From NCBI GenBank assembly GCA_018821435.1, contig JAHJME010000037.1:236296-300295 (forward strand): DNA of 64,000 nucleotides, given 5' to 3'. The translations under genes and the position numbers were made by a program. The DNA comes from Alphaproteobacteria bacterium. GTDB taxonomy: Bacteria; Pseudomonadota; Alphaproteobacteria; Caulobacterales; Caulobacteraceae. Below are positions 61,182-64,000 of this stretch, in pieces. The stretch's first letter is position 1. Every line of letters begins with the position of its first letter. Under the pieces are notes generated by a model that was given only the letters and a program-made list of their open reading frames with translations, ran no database searches and had not been told where the DNA came from.

Positions 61182-61548
61182 GATCGATTTCGAGCGACGG
61201 CTGGAGCGCCTGTTCGCCGACGCGCCCGAACTGGCGGACGCGCAGGCGTTCGCGCAGCGCGTCGAGGGCCGCCTCAATCGCGGCTGGACCGCGCGGCGCT
61301 GGCTGCTGGGCGCGGCGGGCCTGGCCGGCGGCGTAATCGGCGCCAGCCAGCTGGTGATGTCCAACATCTTCTCCCAGGTGGAAAACGCCGAGCAGTCGGC
61401 CCGCGTGCTCAGCCAGGGTATTGCGCGCGTCACGCCGACCACCGACATGGTGTCCGCGCTCTCGGGCGGTTATGGACTGTGGATCGCCGTCGGCGTCGCG
61501 GTCCTGACCATGGGCTTCGTGCTGGCGCGGGTGATCGAGGAGATCTGA
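61174..61548 (+). CDS. Small membrane protein, likely sigma-factor partner
   Basis: 124 aa from the ATG at 61174, overlapping the sigma gene by 8 bp. An acidic N-terminal part (EIDFERRLERLFADAPELADAQAFAQRVEGRLNRG) is followed by two helices (LLGAAGLAGGVIGASQLVM; LWIAVGVAVLTMGFVLARVI). The layout fits a short anti-sigma-like factor with a cytosolic binding end; no ZAS motif. Only 1 bp before panB. Confidence 0.7.
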   Translation: MAEIDFERRLERLFADAPELADAQAFAQRVEGRLNRGWTARRWLLGAAGLAGGVIGASQLVMSNIFSQVENAEQSARVLSQGIARVTPTTDMVSALSGGYGLWIAVGVAVLTMGFVLARVIEEI

Positions 61549-61549
61549 C

Positions 61550-62377
61550 GTGTCCAGTCATCGCCAGGAAACGGTCCGACGTCTCACGGCGCCGGATATC
61601 GCCGCGCGCAAGGGCGGCGTGCCGGTCGTCTGCCTGACCGCCTACACCGCGCCGATGGCCGAGATCCTGGACCAGCATTGCGATCTGCTGCTGGTCGGCG
61701 ACAGCGTCGGCATGGTGGTCCACGGCCTGCCCAACACCGTCGGCGTGACGCTGGAGATGATGATCCTGCACGGCCAGGCGGTGATGCGCGGATCGCGCCG
61801 GGCCATGGTCGTGGTCGACATGCCGTTCGGCTCGTACGAGGGCTCGGCCGAGGTCGCCTACGCCAACGCCGCGCGCGTGATGAAGGAAACCGGCTGCAGC
61901 GCCGTGAAGGTCGAGGCCGGCCCGGAGGTCGCCGCCAACATCGAATATCTGGTCAAGCGCGGCATCCCGGTCATGGGCCACGTGGGCCTGCGGCCCCAGG
62001 CGGTGATGGTCGACGGTGGCTTCCGCGCCAAGGGCAAGTCCAGCGTGGAACGCGCCAGCATCCTCGACGACGCCCGCGCCGCGGTCGACGCCGGCTCGTT
62101 CTGCGTCGTGGTCGAGGGCGTCGCCGAGGGCCTGGCCCGCGAGATCACCGCCGCCATTCCTGTGCCCACCATCGGCATCGGCGCCTCGGCCGGCTGCGAC
62201 GGCCAGATTCTGGTCACCGACGACATGCTGGGCCTCTTCGACTGGACCCCCAAGTTCGTCCGACGCTACGCCGACCTGCGCGGCGAGATCGGCAAGGCCG
62301 TCGCCGGCTACGCCGAAGACGTCCGCCAACGCCGCTTCCCCGGCCCCGCGGAGATCTACTTCGCCAAGGCGGGGTAG
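61550..62377 (+). CDS. panB: 3-methyl-2-oxobutanoate hydroxymethyltransferase
   Basis: 275 aa from the GTG at 61550. VVCLTAYTAPMAEILDQHCDLLLVGDSVGMVVHG, AVKVEAG and VMGHVGLRPQAV are the full PanB set with metal and ketopantoate sites. It adds a hydroxymethyl group from methylene-THF to ketoisovalerate, the first committed step to pantothenate and CoA. No panC nearby. Follows the sigma operon by one base, so it may be read through. Confidence 0.96.
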   Translation: MSSHRQETVRRLTAPDIAARKGGVPVVCLTAYTAPMAEILDQHCDLLLVGDSVGMVVHGLPNTVGVTLEMMILHGQAVMRGSRRAMVVVDMPFGSYEGSAEVAYANAARVMKETGCSAVKVEAGPEVAANIEYLVKRGIPVMGHVGLRPQAVMVDGGFRAKGKSSVERASILDDARAAVDAGSFCVVVEGVAEGLAREITAAIPVPTIGIGASAGCDGQILVTDDMLGLFDWTPKFVRRYADLRGEIGKAVAGYAEDVRQRRFPGPAEIYFAKAG

Positions 62378-62410
62378 GGCGGGGGCTTGCGTCCGGGCGA
62401 TAGGGACGTG

Positions 62411-62650
62411 CGCCTCCTCTCCCCCCGACGCCGGCCTTGAGCCGGGGGAAGAGCGGGGAGAGGGTAGGGAGAGGGGCGACGCAGGACTCAACGCTTGCAC
62501 GATGGTCCAGCCATGACCCCGCCGCGTGGCGGCGACACAAGGCTAGCCGTCCGTCCATGGGTCCTAGCTGAACCTGGAGCGGCGGCTGCGATGCCGCGTC
62601 GCCCCTCTCCCTACCCTCTCCCCTCTCGCTTCGCGGGGGGAGAGGAGGCG
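62411..62650. repeat. Nested inverted-repeat element 1
   Basis: Inner perfect 28-bp arms at 62455-62482 and 62596-62623; outer perfect 16-bp arms at 62411-62426 and 62635-62650 (CGCCTCCTCTCCCCCC and its complement). The centre (62483-62595) has no gene. 34 bp after panB. The order outer-inner-inner-outer makes one symmetric, foldable unit. Confidence 0.85.
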
Positions 62651-62698
62651 GTTGTGGTTCACCCTGCGTCGAAGGCTTCGATGGTCGGCCGCCAACCA

Positions 62699-62907
62699 TT
62701 ACCTCCCCCGCGAAGCGGCGGGAGGGGGACCGCGAGCCGAGGTCGGCGTAGCCGGCCGTAGAGCGCGTGGTGGAGGGGGCGAGCCCCAGTCACCGCGCCC
62801 ACCGCTGCCCGGTCGATCCGCCGCGCTCTCCGCTTGCCCCCTCCACCAACCGCTCTTCGCTCCGCTCGGCGGTCGGTCCCCCTCCCGCCGCTTCGCGGGG
62901 GAGGTAA
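62699..62907. repeat. Nested inverted-repeat element 2
   Basis: Perfect 34-bp outer arms at 62699-62732 and 62874-62907, each itself a near-palindrome (CCCCCGCGAAGCGGCGGG). Inner near-perfect 16-bp arms at 62769-62784 and 62832-62847 (GGTGGAGGGGGC and its complement). Similar in style but not in sequence to element 1. No ORF inside. It fills most of the gap before the next gene. Confidence 0.85.
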
Positions 62908-62976
62908 GGGCACGTCACTAACGCCGGCTCTGGGTGGCTAGCAGACGGAAGAGCGACCTGGGTCGATGCTGGGGAA

Positions 62977-63159
62977 ATGGCCAACAGCACGAAGCCGCCC
63001 AACGAGCTCGTCAGTTCCTTCTACTCGCGCAAACGCTGTTTCTGCATCGGTCGTGCCGATGAACATCACGAGGATCACAACACCGGACGGGAGGACGAAC
63101 TCCTGATCAAAGCCCTCAGGCTCATTCTGGCATCGACTAACGAGACACTGCTGCGATAG
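62977..63159 (+). CDS. Small hypothetical protein
   Basis: 60 aa, no known domain. SSFYSRKRCFCIGRADEHHEDHNTGREDELLIKALRLI has two Cys and a His cluster. The surrounding DNA is poorer in GC than the rest of the window. May be real or a chance frame. Confidence 0.4.
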   Translation: MANSTKPPNELVSSFYSRKRCFCIGRADEHHEDHNTGREDELLIKALRLILASTNETLLR

Positions 63160-63182
63160 CGTCGTGCTCTGGAGGGGCTTTC

Positions 63183-63704
63183 ATGCGTCGACTGTTGAAG
63201 GTCGGGAGCATATTGGTCGGCATCGCAATCGCGGGCGTTGCGGTCGCTATATGGCTCTTTCTGCCTCCTGCTGCGACCACTCGGACAGCGGCCTACCCAA
63301 GCCTCCTAAAGGCCTGGTCCGACACCGGTCTGGTTGATCACTTCCCACAGGCGCTGCCACCCAACGCGACTGACGTCAGCCTATTTGCTGATCCCGGCTT
63401 TCTGCAGGGATCGGGCTCGTTTCAGCTTCGCATGACGCTACCGAAACAAGACGTGCAAGACATTCTGACGAGGATGAAGACGACGGCTGTCAGAAGCTGT
63501 CCCAGCCAATGTACACGCTCGGTAGAGGACCCTCAGTTCTGGAATATTCCCCGGTTGGCCGCGGGGCAGAAGGACGACGTGCGGTTTCCGCCAGATTTCG
63601 TTGTCTTCGCGCTGGATACCAATGGGGAATGGAACCACCCTCGTGGGAAGGGCGTAGCCATCTCAATAGAACGACACGAAGTAGTCTACTGGGCCGAAGT
63701 CTAG
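63183..63704 (+). CDS. Membrane-anchored hypothetical protein
   Basis: 173 aa behind GGAGGGG. One helix near the N-terminus (VGIAIAGVAVAIWLFLPP), then a periplasmic part of 140 residues with two Cys (SCPSQCTRS) that may bridge. Codon use is less GC-biased than in its neighbours, suggesting a transferred gene. Not recognised. Confidence 0.65.
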   Translation: MRRLLKVGSILVGIAIAGVAVAIWLFLPPAATTRTAAYPSLLKAWSDTGLVDHFPQALPPNATDVSLFADPGFLQGSGSFQLRMTLPKQDVQDILTRMKTTAVRSCPSQCTRSVEDPQFWNIPRLAAGQKDDVRFPPDFVVFALDTNGEWNHPRGKGVAISIERHEVVYWAEV

Positions 63705-63851
63705 CTTTTTCGCCGACGGCGCAGGGCAGACTTTACCGACGTCCGAGACCGGTCGAAAGCAGAACCCTGCTTCCAAACCGAAAGCGGGCGTTCGACCTCT
63801 CCACCCTCGCTACGACCGCTCCTGACGCACCGGCGTGTTCCACTGCCGGTG

Positions 63852-64000
63852 ATGAACGCCGCCCCGTTCCCCGACGTCGATCCCGCGGAAGCCGCCCTGG
63901 GCCAGTTGGCCGGGCTGGACCTGACGCTTGCGCGGCATGTGCATGCCTGCGCCATGTCGACGGACGATCCGACGGAAGTCGTGAACCTGGCGCAGGCCTA
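63852..64000 (+). CDS. Hypothetical protein, cut by the window end
   Basis: 49 codons from the ATG at 63852, open to the last base. The segment AALGQLAGLDLTLARHVHACAMSTDDPTEVVNLAQAY is the kind of helical start seen in small uncharacterised Caulobacterales proteins. No stop seen; function unknown. Confidence 0.6.
   Translation, partial: MNAAPFPDVDPAEAALGQLAGLDLTLARHVHACAMSTDDPTEVVNLAQA

Noticed and set aside
62378..62976. Possible CRISPR array or tandem repeat
   Set aside because: The repeats are inverted pairs with long unequal spacers, not regular direct repeats with spacers, and no cas gene is near.

Overview
The window is a chromosomal stretch of a high-GC alphaproteobacterium, most likely of the Caulobacterales (a Caulobacter or Phenylobacterium relative). 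This is inferred from gene content: many TonB-dependent receptors, a LOV/HWE kinase, a PEPxxWA-CTERM protein, a ROSE-type thermometer before an sHsp gene, and the sigma factor/DUF6249 trio. No rRNA, tRNA, CRISPR array, insertion sequence or phage gene is visible.

Layout. 0-16 kb: the end of trehalose-6-phosphate synthase, a degenerate DUF4118 sensor kinase, MarR, a universal stress protein with a DUF4336 protein, small poorly known genes including two 103-aa XRE paralogues, a ClC antiporter divergent from a lytic transglycosylase, an SLC13-type transporter, and a large hybrid histidine kinase. 15-23 kb: LysR, a type-2 pyrF, and a minus-strand set in which a winged-helix/Ser-Thr-kinase/TPR fusion precedes three related envelope proteins. 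23-27.3 kb: a light/stress patch with an intact LOV-HWE kinase, a frame-disrupted single-domain response regulator, a tspO gene with its middle deleted, an sHsp gene behind a ROSE-like RNA thermometer, and a transglutaminase remnant beside AT-rich DNA.

27.3-44.8 kb is the standout: about 17 kb of apparent uptake and degradation genes. It has two paralogous TonB-dependent receptors (974 and 973 aa), three type-B carboxylesterases with a GQSGGG elbow, a beta-lactamase-fold serine hydrolase, an MmgE/PrpD protein, an MFS transporter, two IclR regulators and one TetR regulator. All five enzymes carry twin-arginine-like signals, suggesting that an esterified substrate is imported across the outer membrane and cleaved in the periplasm. 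The two promoters flanking the first IclR gene share a 17-bp GTTC-N9-GAAC site with the same half-site sequence (GTTCCGTG), a good operator candidate.

45-64 kb: a secreted YD-repeat-like protein, an EmrB-type exporter divergent from a type III polyketide synthase/methyltransferase pair, an M28 peptidase, an ArsR/SRPBCC pair whose operator overlaps its promoter and start codon, then mostly housekeeping and accessory genes (GFA, DAO oxidoreductase, flavodoxin-like reductase, MsrA, MOSC, LuxR, PEP-CTERM, ThpR, ArsC-like, ECF sigma operon, panB). Two large nested inverted-repeat elements fill the gap after panB. The window ends inside a small hypothetical gene.
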